The notes under the pieces: model-generated
What the model was told of the DNA's origin: nothing
Seen by the model: only the letters and a program-made list of their open reading frames with translations
The model's database searches: none
DNA from: Actinobacteria bacterium IMCC26256
Lineage (GTDB): Bacteria; Actinomycetota; Acidimicrobiia; IMCC26256
Length of the DNA stretch: 64,000 nt
NCBI GenBank assembly: GCA_001023575.1
Contig: CP011489.1
Span: 1,048,501-1,112,500 of the forward strand
Reading direction: 5' to 3'
Program-made: the position numbers and the translations under genes
Part shown: positions 55,205 through 64,000 of the stretch, piece by piece
Numbering within the stretch: position 1 is the first letter of the stretch
How the letters are laid out: every line of letters begins with the position of its first letter

Positions 55205-56428
55205 GTGAGTGCAAAGCGTGTTGTGTTGGCATACTCCGGGGGCCTTGATACATCAGTGGCCGTCAAGTGGATTCAAGAGGAGTGGAATGCAGAGGTAATC
55301 GCTCTCGCCGTTGATGTGGGTCAGGTCCCTGATGCTGACGCCCAATATTGGGATGCGATCCTTGAGCGCGCTAAAGCAGCGGGTGCAGTCGAGGCAGAGG
55401 TAATTGACGCTAAGGCAGAGTTTGCCTCTGAGTACTTCGGGCCTGCGCTCAAGGCCAATGCTCTCTACGAAGGTAAGTACCCGCTCGTCTCCGCTCTCTC
55501 TCGCCCTGTAATTGTTAAGCACTTAGTAGATGCAGCGCGTCGCTATAAAGGCGATGCTGTTGCGCATGGATGCACGGGCAAGGGTAACGATCAGGTTCGT
55601 TTTGAGGTCGGCGTACGTACGCTCAACCCTTCACTCGAAGTTCTCGCACCTACGCGCGTATGGGGCTTTACCCGAGAAGACTCCATTGAGTACGCCGAGA
55701 GGTTTGGAATCCCCATCAATGTGAGCAAGCAGAAGCCCTACTCAATCGATGAGAATCTCGTTGGGCGCGCGATCGAGTGTGGCGAGATGGAGGACCCTTG
55801 GGCCGCTCCGCCATCAGATATTTATGACCTCACGAGCCACGTCTCTGATGCCCCAAGCGAACCGCGTGAGGTTGTAATTGGATTCGAACGCGGAATGCCG
55901 ATCAGCCTTGATGGAGAACTGATGCCGATGGAGCGCCTTGTCCCTCTAATGGGGGAGATCGCAGGCTCGTATGGATATGGTCGTATCGACATGGTTGAGA
56001 ACCGAAGGGTTGGAATCAAGAGCCGTGAGACATACGAATGCCCAGGCTCCCTTGCTCTAATTGTTGCCCACCAAGACCTCGAGGGAATAACCCTTGAGCG
56101 TGATGTCATGCGCGAGAAAGCACGTCTTGAGTCGCGTTACGCAGAGCTTGTATATGACGGACTTTGGTTCTCTCCGCTACGTGAGGCCCTAGATGCGTTT
56201 ATTGACTCTACGCAGCAGCACGTCACTGGCGAGGTGCGCCTTCTTTTGGAGCCGGGGCGTTGCGCTCCTAATGGTCGCCGCTCGCCGTCAGGCCTCTATG
56301 ACTACGGACTCGCTACCTACGAAGCAACCGATACTTTCCGGCACGAAGATGCTGCCGGGTTCGTTCGGCTCTGGGGACTATCGGCGGAGACTTGGTCGCG
56401 CAGGCAGCGCCCTGGTGGTGTCGTTTGA
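55205..56428 (+). CDS. argG: Argininosuccinate synthase
   Basis: Citrulline plus aspartate to argininosuccinate, with ATP. The 407 residues contain the P-loop VVLAYSGGLDTSVAVKWIQE, GCTGKGNDQVRFEV and the citrulline-binding region GRAIECGEMEDPWAAPP. It is 38 bases after argR, with AACAGGAGA before the start (GTG). argH starts at its stop. Confidence 0.97.
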   Translation: MSAKRVVLAYSGGLDTSVAVKWIQEEWNAEVIALAVDVGQVPDADAQYWDAILERAKAAGAVEAEVIDAKAEFASEYFGPALKANALYEGKYPLVSALSRPVIVKHLVDAARRYKGDAVAHGCTGKGNDQVRFEVGVRTLNPSLEVLAPTRVWGFTREDSIEYAERFGIPINVSKQKPYSIDENLVGRAIECGEMEDPWAAPPSDIYDLTSHVSDAPSEPREVVIGFERGMPISLDGELMPMERLVPLMGEIAGSYGYGRIDMVENRRVGIKSRETYECPGSLALIVAHQDLEGITLERDVMREKARLESRYAELVYDGLWFSPLREALDAFIDSTQQHVTGEVRLLLEPGRCAPNGRRSPSGLYDYGLATYEATDTFRHEDAAGFVRLWGLSAETWSRRQRPGGVV

Positions 56429-57834
56429 GTAACGCAGATTCGCCAATACCCGCTGGTCAGCCGTTATGGCACGGACGATTCGGGGACGGGCCTTCGGACG
56501 AACTCCTAGCCTTTACTGTAAGCCTCTCCTATGACCAGCGCCTTGCGATGGATGACATCGCAGGGTCGCGCGCTCATGTCGCCATGCTTGGATCTGTGGG
56601 GTTACTTACCTCCGACGAGGTGAATTCTGTTCAAGCTGCGCTCAATACAGTTGAGTCAGAATTAGCTGGTGGCGTTTTCGTCTTCGCACCGACGGATGAA
56701 GATATTCATACTGCTGTCGAGAGGCGCGTGACCGAGATTGCAGGGGATGCTGGCGCAAAGCTGCATACCGGTAGAAGTCGCAATGACCAGGTTGCAACAG
56801 ATCTACGACTCTGGGTTAAGCGCGAGAGCAAAGCAGTTGCTCGACGCATAACCGCACTCCAAGAGGCACTGCTGTCGCGCGCCGAGAGCGCTGGCGGGGC
56901 TTACCTGCCTGGCTATACCCACCTGCAACGTGCCCAGCCGGTATTGCTCTCGCACCACTTACTTGCTCACGTCTGGGCTCTTGGGCGAGATGCAGAGAGG
57001 TGGTTAAGCACCTACGCGAGCGCAGATGTATCACCACTTGGGGCTGGTGCTCTCGCAGGGTCAAGCCTGCCGATCGACCCTGACTTCACTGCTGGGGCAC
57101 TTGGTTTCTCGAGACGTTTTGAGAACTCCCTCGATGCAGTATCGGATCGTGACTTTGTAGCGGAGGCGCTCTTCGCTGCCACTCTTTTACAGGTTCACTT
57201 ATCGCGACTTGGAGAAGAGATAGTTCTCTGGGCGAGTGAGGAGTTTGGATTCGTTCGACTCCCCGACGCCTACTCCACAGGATCGTCGATGCTTCCCCAG
57301 AAGAAGAACCCAGATATTGCTGAGCTTGCACGCGGGAAAGCTGGGCGAGTCCTCGGAGACCTCACTGGATTCCTTGCAACACTTAAGGGGCTTCCTCTCG
57401 CATATAACCGAGATCTTCAGGAGGATAAGGAGCCACTATTCGACGCTGTGGATACCTGCGTCTTGACACTCTCGGCGCTAACCGGTTTGATCTCGGCAAT
57501 CGAGTTTGACGACGCTCGTATGAAGAGCGCTGCTGACTCTCCTGCATCCTCCGCAACTGACCTTGCAGAGTATTTGGTAGAGAAGGGAACACCGTTCCGT
57601 GATGCCCATGCAATCGTTGGTGCACTTGTACGAAGGTCGCTAGAGGGTGACGAGAGCCTTGCTGAATTGGTCGCCGCTGAGCCAACGTTAGGGGAGAGCG
57701 CTGTTCCACTGCTCGCCCCAGGTGCTGCGGTTGCGCGCCGAACCTCTCCAGGTGGTGCGGGTCCCAAGCCAGTTGCGCTCCAGTTGATCGCAGCGAAGGA
57801 GCTTTTAGCTTCGCAGTCGTTACTCTTGCGATAA
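56425..57834 (+). CDS. argH: Argininosuccinate lyase
   Basis: Final step to arginine plus fumarate. TTG 56425 overlaps the argG stop (TTGA) and gives 469 residues; the frame is open further upstream inside argG. Motifs are LHTGRSRNDQVATDLRLW, the GSSMLPQKKNPDIAELARGK signature, and HAIVGALVRRSLE near the end. The arg operon ends here. Confidence 0.95.
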   Translation: MSNADSPIPAGQPLWHGRFGDGPSDELLAFTVSLSYDQRLAMDDIAGSRAHVAMLGSVGLLTSDEVNSVQAALNTVESELAGGVFVFAPTDEDIHTAVERRVTEIAGDAGAKLHTGRSRNDQVATDLRLWVKRESKAVARRITALQEALLSRAESAGGAYLPGYTHLQRAQPVLLSHHLLAHVWALGRDAERWLSTYASADVSPLGAGALAGSSLPIDPDFTAGALGFSRRFENSLDAVSDRDFVAEALFAATLLQVHLSRLGEEIVLWASEEFGFVRLPDAYSTGSSMLPQKKNPDIAELARGKAGRVLGDLTGFLATLKGLPLAYNRDLQEDKEPLFDAVDTCVLTLSALTGLISAIEFDDARMKSAADSPASSATDLAEYLVEKGTPFRDAHAIVGALVRRSLEGDESLAELVAAEPTLGESAVPLLAPGAAVARRTSPGGAGPKPVALQLIAAKELLASQSLLLR

Positions 57835-57860
57835 CTCAAATTCGTAGAGAGGGGTTCATC

Positions 57861-59066
57861 GTGGATCAACTGATTTTCAATCCGTACGACATTGAGGTGC
57901 AGGACAACCCGCTCCCGACGTACGCGATGATGCGTGATGCTGACCCTGTGCATCTCAACCTATTTGGTGGTTGGACGCTCTTTAACTATGCGGATGCTCA
58001 GGCGTTACTGCGCGATCCGCGCCATAGCGTTGAGGATGCGAACGTCGCCCCATCTGGACCACTCTCAGCGATAGATCAATTGCGCGCAGATCGCCGCGGT
58101 GGTTCGAGGGCGATTTTGAATATCGACCCTCCTGATCATGACCGGCTACGCAGATTGGTCTCGAAGGCATTTACCCCTAGAACTGTTGCAGCGCTTGAAC
58201 CGCGAATTCAGGAGATGGTTCATCACTACCTTGACACAATCGATGCTGCGGGTGGGGGAGACATAATCTCCGATATCGCCTTCCCTCTTCCGTTTCTCGT
58301 CATCTCTGAGATGCTTGGAATGCCGAAGGAAGACTCCGAGATAGTCCGGGAGTGGTCGCATGCGATTGTAAAGACTCTCGACCCGATCTTGAGTGAGGAG
58401 GAGCTGCTAACAGCAATCACGTCGAGTGATTTGATGGTCGAGTATGTACGCGAGCGCATCATTGAGAAGCGCTTAAATCCAGATGATTTGCTTCTCTCAC
58501 GGCTTATCGCAGCAGAGGACGATGGAGATGTGCTCGATGAGCAGGAACTCCTTGATCAAATTGTGCTCCTCTATATCGCTGGGCACGAGACGACTGTCAA
58601 TCTCATTGGTAATGCGACTCTCGCATTATTGAACCACCCAGATCAGATGGCATTACTCGGAGCTAATCCTGAATTGGGGGCGAATGCCACGGAGGAGCTG
58701 CTCCGTTGGGATAGTCCGGTTCAATACTCTCGACGGATCGCAATAACAGATTTTGAGATCGCAGATAAGTCGGTCAAGAGCGGCGAGTTTGTGCTCACAT
58801 GCCTTGGCTCTGCGAACCATGACCCGAAGCGATGGGGGCCAACTGCTGGCGTGCTCGACCTTGCTCGCGAAGGTGCGGGGGCGCATCTCTCGTTTGGTAG
58901 CGGAGTACATCACTGCCTCGGCGCAGCACTTGCTCGCCTCGAGGGTCGTGTCGCTCTCACCACCATTGCATCGCGTTTCCCAACCCTGGGCCTCGCTGCT
59001 CCAGTCACACGTAATGGGCGAGTTGTCCTGCGTGGATTAGACGCACTTCCAGTAGTGATTAATTAG
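57861..59066 (+). CDS. Cytochrome P450, soluble bacterial class (CYP107-like)
   Basis: A 401-residue haem monooxygenase. It has the I-helix oxygen motif AGHETT (240-245), the ExxR helix (EELLRWDSP), and the haem loop FGSGVHHCLGAALARLEG with the thiolate Cys352. The N-terminus has no membrane anchor. The substrate cannot be told from sequence. No ferredoxin or ferredoxin reductase gene is next to it, so electrons must come from elsewhere. The GTG start has GAGAGG upstream; it follows argH by 26 bases and may be read from the arg operon. Confidence 0.93.
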   Translation: MDQLIFNPYDIEVQDNPLPTYAMMRDADPVHLNLFGGWTLFNYADAQALLRDPRHSVEDANVAPSGPLSAIDQLRADRRGGSRAILNIDPPDHDRLRRLVSKAFTPRTVAALEPRIQEMVHHYLDTIDAAGGGDIISDIAFPLPFLVISEMLGMPKEDSEIVREWSHAIVKTLDPILSEEELLTAITSSDLMVEYVRERIIEKRLNPDDLLLSRLIAAEDDGDVLDEQELLDQIVLLYIAGHETTVNLIGNATLALLNHPDQMALLGANPELGANATEELLRWDSPVQYSRRIAITDFEIADKSVKSGEFVLTCLGSANHDPKRWGPTAGVLDLAREGAGAHLSFGSGVHHCLGAALARLEGRVALTTIASRFPTLGLAAPVTRNGRVVLRGLDALPVVIN

Positions 59067-59108
59067 CGTCCGAGTGGCGACGACCGAAGCTTCTTTCGGC
59101 TGCGCTAT

Positions 59109-61460
59109 TTATGGATTTAGCCAGATTGTTACGGCTTGATCCACGGCGAGAGGCTCTCCGCCAGCAGGGAGTTGCTTCCAGACCGATGCCGCACGCTCGG
59201 GTGCGCCAGGCGGAGGCTCGGCCTCAATGTGAATCTGAACCTCAAACCCGCTTGCGCCGAGAAGGGCCGCAGCCTTCTGTGCTGAGAGTCCAAGAACACT
59301 CGGCACTGGTACTACCAACGGTGGACCAGTCGAGACTGCAAGGGTGATCGTGCCCCCGATTGCAAATGGCGCACCAGCTGCGGGGGACTGCGAGATAACA
59401 AATCCTGCTGCAACGCTTCGGCTCGCGGTTTCGTATAGGCGCACTCTGTAGCCAGCGTCTACGAGGATACGAGTTGCATCAACGGTGCTCTGCCCAACTA
59501 CCGATGTGAGCCCCGGGCCGGTTGGTCCTCTTGGCCCGGTGGCGCCAGATGCTCCAGTAACAGATGCAATTGGAGGAGGAAACTTTGATGCTGGAGTCTC
59601 GGCAAGATACGCGCCTGCAGTTGCTTGCCATATCTGTGCCGGCCAGGTACCGCCTGTAACCGTTATGCGAGTGGTCGGCGGGCGCATTGTGCGTGCTGCA
59701 TCTGGGAACCCAACCCATACCGCAGTAACGAGCTCCGGGGTATACCCAACAAACCACGCGTCAGACCATTCTTCACCCGTGCCGGTCTTGCCTGCTACTG
59801 ATCGTCCAATTCGAGCGTTGACCCCAGTTCCTCGCTCGACTACTTGCTGCAATACCTGTGTCACGTCTCTTGAAATTGATACTGGGAGAGTGCGCTCGCG
59901 GCTCGGCTTTGCTCGCCAGAGAACCTCTCCACTATTTGTTGATACCTGTGTAATAAACACGGGAGAGGTATGCATTCCGTCGTCGGCAAACGAACTGTAT
60001 GCACTCGCCATGTCAAGTACCGTTACTCCGTTAGTCCCTAAGGCCGCAGAAGGATATGCGCCGAGTTTGCTCTCTACGCCTAATTTGTTTGCAAGGTCAA
60101 CTACGGGCTGCGCGCCGATCTCGGTGATGAGTTCTGCGTAGACAGTATTAACGGAGTGCACCGTCGCCTCTATGAGGTTCATGGTTCCGCCACCCTTGCC
60201 GTCGTAGTTGCGAATCAACCACGGGGCTTGACCCTTGATAGGAATTGTCAGCTCGCCGGGGGCCGGGTATTGCTTCTCTAAAGAGACCCCGGCCTCGAGA
60301 GCTGCAGCGAGTACAAAAGGTTTGAAGCTCGAACCAGCGGAGCGTTTACCCTGCCCGGCTAGGTCGTAGCGCGCCCATGGCTCATCGCCGTAAAAGTCTG
60401 AGCCACCGACGTAAGCAAGTATGTGTCCATTGCGCGGATCGATCGAGACAACTGCAGCTGCTGGATCTGTAGCGGGGGAGGAGAGAGTCTTGGCTACTGC
60501 GTCCACGGCCTGCGCCTGAGCGCGTGGGTCGAGTGTTGTCTCTATGCGCAGGCCGCCTTGGTAGAGCAAGCGCTCACGCTCTGCTGCAGTGGCCCCAAAC
60601 TTCGGGTCTGAGAGAATGAAGGCTCTTACTCGCTCCACAAAATGAGGAGCTGCAGTGCGCTGCGTTGCAGGAGCTGCACCAACACCGAGCGGTGTCGCGA
60701 TTGCGCTGGCCTTATCTTCCGCGGGGAGTCGCTTCAACTCCTCTATGCGGGAGAGCACTTCGTTGCGACGCGCCAACGCTGCCTCAGGGTGTGTAAACGG
60801 GTCGTAGTCGCCAGGCGAGCGAATCAAGCCTGCAAGAAGCGCGCTCTCTGGGAGATTTAGTGCGCTCGCGTCTTTACCAAAATATGTACGTGCCGCAGCC
60901 TGCACTCCATAAGCACCATTCCCGAAGTAGATGAGGTTCAGGTATTTCTTGAGTATTGCCTGCTTCGAGTATTGGCGCTCTAACTGAACAGCAAGCACTG
61001 CCTCTTTGATCTTGCGCGTAAATGTCTGCTCCGGAGTTAGTAATACAGCGCGAACGTATTGCTGAGTAATCGTCGATCCACCCTCAATCACCTTTCCAGA
61101 TTTCAGGTCGCGTGTGAGTGCTCTAAGAATCCCGCGCGGGTCAACCCCGTCATGCTCGAAGTAGCGAGAGTCCTCGATAGCGACAACAGCAACGGGCAGG
61201 AAGTCGCCCATCTTCTCGAATGAAATCTCCTCACGATCTTGCTCTGCATGGAGGTTGTCCATCGTCGTTCCGTCGCCCCAGAGAATTCGCGATGTTTCAG
61301 GTTGGGTCTTAGGGAGATCCACTTTGGTCGTATACGAGCAGGAGGCAACCGTCGCTACAAGGAAAACAACGCAGAGGATCGCTGCTAATGATCGCTTGCT
61401 AGGCCTTGGCCATTGAGCGTTGAGCCTGTTGAGGGTATGAGTACTCGACACGCCTCTCAT
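59109..61460 (-). CDS. Bifunctional penicillin-binding protein with PASTA repeats
   Basis: Peptidoglycan glycosyltransferase and transpeptidase. From ATG 61460 it has 783 residues. A hydrophobic N-terminus ends in VASC, which fits a lipobox. The GT51 domain has EDSRYFEHDGVDPRGI and KEAVLAVQLERQYSK. The transpeptidase has SSFK (catalytic Ser), SVNTVY and the KTGTGEEWSDAWFVG box. A collagen-like linker (GASGATGPRGPTGPG) follows, then two PASTA domains (about 650-780). The frame is open to 61529; the true start is uncertain because tyrS begins divergently at about 61505-61523. Neighbours do not point to a special role. Confidence 0.93.
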   Translation of the reverse strand: MRGVSSTHTLNRLNAQWPRPSKRSLAAILCVVFLVATVASCSYTTKVDLPKTQPETSRILWGDGTTMDNLHAEQDREEISFEKMGDFLPVAVVAIEDSRYFEHDGVDPRGILRALTRDLKSGKVIEGGSTITQQYVRAVLLTPEQTFTRKIKEAVLAVQLERQYSKQAILKKYLNLIYFGNGAYGVQAAARTYFGKDASALNLPESALLAGLIRSPGDYDPFTHPEAALARRNEVLSRIEELKRLPAEDKASAIATPLGVGAAPATQRTAAPHFVERVRAFILSDPKFGATAAERERLLYQGGLRIETTLDPRAQAQAVDAVAKTLSSPATDPAAAVVSIDPRNGHILAYVGGSDFYGDEPWARYDLAGQGKRSAGSSFKPFVLAAALEAGVSLEKQYPAPGELTIPIKGQAPWLIRNYDGKGGGTMNLIEATVHSVNTVYAELITEIGAQPVVDLANKLGVESKLGAYPSAALGTNGVTVLDMASAYSSFADDGMHTSPVFITQVSTNSGEVLWRAKPSRERTLPVSISRDVTQVLQQVVERGTGVNARIGRSVAGKTGTGEEWSDAWFVGYTPELVTAVWVGFPDAARTMRPPTTRITVTGGTWPAQIWQATAGAYLAETPASKFPPPIASVTGASGATGPRGPTGPGLTSVVGQSTVDATRILVDAGYRVRLYETASRSVAAGFVISQSPAAGAPFAIGGTITLAVSTGPPLVVPVPSVLGLSAQKAAALLGASGFEVQIHIEAEPPPGAPERAASVWKQLPAGGEPLAVDQAVTIWLNP

Positions 61461-61522
61461 TCTGACCGCATATGAGGCAATGAGAGGCTCACCCTGCGCC
61501 TGACTTGCTAGCGTCAACCCCC

Positions 61523-62737
61523 GTGACAAGCGTTGAGGACCAGATCAATATTTTGACAGCGGGCACGGTCGACGTGATCTCGGAGGCCGACCTCAGGAAG
61601 AAGCTGAGCACGGGTAAGCCGCTGCGGGTCAAGCTCGGTATAGACCCGACTGCATCCGATATCCACCTTGGGTTCACGGTAGTTCTGCGCAAACTCCGCC
61701 AATTTCAGGATCTTGGCCACACTGCGGTCCTAATCATTGGAGACTTCACAGCCCAGGTAGGGGACCCGACAGGGCGCTCTGTAACTAGGCCACCGCTGAC
61801 CCAAGAGCAGGTCGATGCCCACGCTGCAACATACGTTGAGCAGGTTCAATCGATTCTTGACTTCACGCCAGGGCGCATCGAGATTGTGCGTAACTCGGAG
61901 TGGCTTAGCAAGATCGACATGGCCGGGGTCCTTCGCCTTATGTCCCAGACAACTCTTGCTCGGATTCTTGAGCGTGACGACTTTACGAAGAGATACCAAG
62001 AGGGCTCGCCGATCTCCCTCTCAGAGCTTGTCTACCCACTAATGCAGGGTTGGGATTCTGTACAGGTTCGAGCCGATGTTGAGCTCGGCGGCACTGACCA
62101 ACTCTTCAATAATTTAATGGGTCGCCAACTTCAAGTAGCCGAGGGGCAAGCGCCGCAGGTTGTTATTACAACGCCACTACTAGAGGGCCTTGACGGCGTT
62201 AAGAAGATGTCGAAATCTCTCGGCAATTACATCGGTATTGCAGAGGCGTCGGGCGAGCAGTTCGGAAAACTAATGAGCATTCCCGACGCACTCATGCCGC
62301 GTTACTTCGCACTAACAACTGGATGGTTGCCCGAGCGCGTTGATGAGGTTGTCGCAAGTATCGCGAGCGGTGAACTCGCTCCAGTTGCAGCGAAGCGTTT
62401 GCTAGCGCGAACAATCGTGGACCTTTATCACGGTGAGGGTGCGGGTAAATCTGCAGAGGATGAGTTTGACCGTATATTTAAGGACGGATCAGCCCCGACA
62501 GATGTTCAAGAGTTTGTAATTACAAGCGGGGAATTTCCAATCACGCTTGCACGCTTGTTAGCTACCGCTGGTCTTGCAACGTCAAACAAAGAGGGACGTC
62601 GAAAGATAGAGCAGGGTGGGGTGCGCATCGAAGGCGAGAAAGTAACTGACCCAGATGTAGAGGTAACCGTTGAGGAGATAAACGGAAAACTTTTACAACT
62701 TGGGAAGCGTGCATGGGCACGCATAATCGTCAGCTAA
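61523..62737 (+). CDS. tyrS: Tyrosyl-tRNA synthetase
   Basis: A class I synthetase of 404 residues from GTG 61523. It has a HIGH-type site in DPTASDIHLGF, KKMSKSLGN as the KMSKS loop, and a C-terminal S4 RNA-binding domain (about 340-400). No ribosome-binding site precedes GTG 61523 or the TTG at 61505; TAGCGT at 61509-61514 could be the -10 of a leaderless message. A T-box leader is excluded, as the PBP gene lies directly upstream. A small hairpin CAGCTAA/TTAGCTG (62731-62747) covers the stop. Confidence 0.96.
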   Translation: MTSVEDQINILTAGTVDVISEADLRKKLSTGKPLRVKLGIDPTASDIHLGFTVVLRKLRQFQDLGHTAVLIIGDFTAQVGDPTGRSVTRPPLTQEQVDAHAATYVEQVQSILDFTPGRIEIVRNSEWLSKIDMAGVLRLMSQTTLARILERDDFTKRYQEGSPISLSELVYPLMQGWDSVQVRADVELGGTDQLFNNLMGRQLQVAEGQAPQVVITTPLLEGLDGVKKMSKSLGNYIGIAEASGEQFGKLMSIPDALMPRYFALTTGWLPERVDEVVASIASGELAPVAAKRLLARTIVDLYHGEGAGKSAEDEFDRIFKDGSAPTDVQEFVITSGEFPITLARLLATAGLATSNKEGRRKIEQGGVRIEGEKVTDPDVEVTVEEINGKLLQLGKRAWARIIVS

Positions 62738-62759
62738 AAATTAGCTGTCAGTGCGGGTA

Positions 62760-62975
62760 TTACAACCAAGTAATCCAGCTGATTAGAGCGATCACAACCG
62801 CGACGATTCCAATGCCGACAACGATGCGCGCGCCCGCCCCGTCACCTAGGCCCATCACCTCACCGATTGCTCGACGCTCATCACTCTGGAGTCGCTGGTT
62901 CTCGGTCGAGCTCCCTACCTTGGGTAGGTGCTGCGAGTGGCTAGGCTTGCGTGGCTTGGATCCTTTGTTTCCCAT
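62760..62975 (-). CDS. Small single-pass membrane protein, unknown
   Basis: A 71-residue protein read toward tyrS. The N-terminal part is basic and polar (MGNKGSKPRKPSHSQHLPKV) and the C-terminal 22 residues form one hydrophobic helix ending in SWITWL. A start further upstream is open but would run into the rRNA promoter. No ribosome-binding site is visible. It resembles many small actinobacterial tail-anchored hypothetical proteins; I do not recognise the family. Confidence 0.55.
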   Translation of the reverse strand: MGNKGSKPRKPSHSQHLPKVGSSTENQRLQSDERRAIGEVMGLGDGAGARIVVGIGIVAVVIALISWITWL

Positions 62976-63426
62976 GGAAAAAAGACTATCGGCTCCGAGT
63001 TGACCTGAGGGTCGCGGATCCGTATACTGATCCATCCCGCTCCGGGAATTGGTGCAACTCGCCACTAACGGAATCCGGGGCCGGCACGGACGCCACCGCA
63101 GCATTGGATTGACCCTCGGGTCGACCGATAGGGCGGTGGAGGAGTGACGGCCCGGGCTAAATCGGTTCCCTTCGGGGTACTGCTGCGCTCGGAATTCAGC
63201 TCCTTGAAAACGGAACAGTGACGCACAAAAGCCAGTGCGGGCGCGGCGATTTGAGCCTTCGGGCAATTTTCGGATGCGTCCACACCATCAGTAAGTCGGT
63301 CCGATCAAGGTACGCCTTGGTCCGGCCTGTTGCTCATCGGGTGCAGTTTCCCGGTGGGCGACTCTCAACGGATTATTTGGTCTCGCCTCAAACCATTCTT
63401 GAATGGGGAGATGCGGGGCTTAGATC
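62976..63426 (+). other. rRNA leader region
   Basis: This interval holds the promoter above, then a leader of about 390 nt. CTCCTTGAAAACGGAAC (near 63203-63219) resembles the boxA/antitermination segment of rRNA leaders, the binding site of NusB-NusE. Several GC-rich inverted repeats are present, and the segment just before 16S presumably forms the RNase III processing stem with sequence beyond the window. No protein gene is supported. Confidence 0.6.
63000..63028 (+). promoter_or_regulatory. rRNA operon promoter
   Basis: TTGACC (63000-63005) and TATACT (63023-63028) with an ideal 17-bp spacer. The transcript would start near 63035, some 390 nt before mature 16S rRNA. It is the closest match to the sigma-70 consensus in the window. 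Confidence 0.8.

Positions 63427-64000
<574 letters not shown>

Noticed and set aside
61460..61523. T-box leader for tyrS
   Set aside because: Only about 60 bp separate the divergent genes and no T-box core sequence is visible.

Overview
The window is a densely packed stretch of a bacterial chromosome, almost entirely of core genes on the plus strand. Several features point to an actinobacterium: the actinobacterial integration host factor mIHF, ClpS paired with a DUF2017-type protein, a DUF1844-type gene beside infC, a PriA without helicase motifs, a REP13E12-type HNH nuclease, leaderless-looking promoters and the 16S rRNA fragment at the end. The 16S text, moderate GC and a complete type IV pilus locus fit the class Thermoleophilia best. 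That class assignment is an inference from memory; no search was run.

Layout. 1-11200: type IV pilus locus with pilB, pilT, pilC, two almost identical pilA copies, a third prepilin, pilD, a small HTH protein, a PilM-PilN fusion, pilO and a PilP-position membrane protein. 11312-17492: shikimate genes aroC-aroK-aroB-aroQ, then a Xaa-Pro peptidase, efp, nusB, clpS and DUF2017. 17559-26733: de novo pyrimidine operon pyrR-pyrB-pyrC-carA-carB-pyrD-pyrF, behind a leader with a PyrR-type hairpin and an intrinsic terminator. 26848-35525: mihF, gmk, rpoZ, coaBC, metK, priA, def, fmt, rsmB. 35536-36762 (minus): DUF222/HNH nuclease under a perfect SOS box. 36902-42880: rpe, a MoaB/MogA-like gene, an FMN riboswitch, ribD-ribE-ribBA-ribH and hisG. 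42898-49441: a cold-shock-like protein, a DUF1844-like gene (minus), infC-rpmI-rplT, an rRNA methyltransferase, pheS-pheT. 49481-57834: complete arginine operon argC-J-B-D-F-R-G-H. 57861-62975: cytochrome P450, a bifunctional penicillin-binding protein with PASTA repeats (minus), tyrS and a small membrane protein (minus). 63000-64000: rRNA promoter, leader and the first ~570 nt of 16S rRNA.

How the genes work together. The pilus block has both motor ATPases, the platform, the alignment proteins, pilins and peptidase but no secretin, as expected for a one-membrane cell. The pyr, rib and arg blocks are near-complete pathways, mostly with 1-20 nt overlaps that suggest translational coupling. Each has a visible or encoded control element: a PyrR leader, an FMN aptamer and ArgR.

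The items most worth a second look are the pyrR leader, where an intrinsic terminator lies inside the reading frame of a PyrR N-terminal extension; the SOS box over the start of the HNH nuclease; the MshEN-PilT fusion with degenerate ligand residues; and the recent pilA duplication with its flanking repeats.
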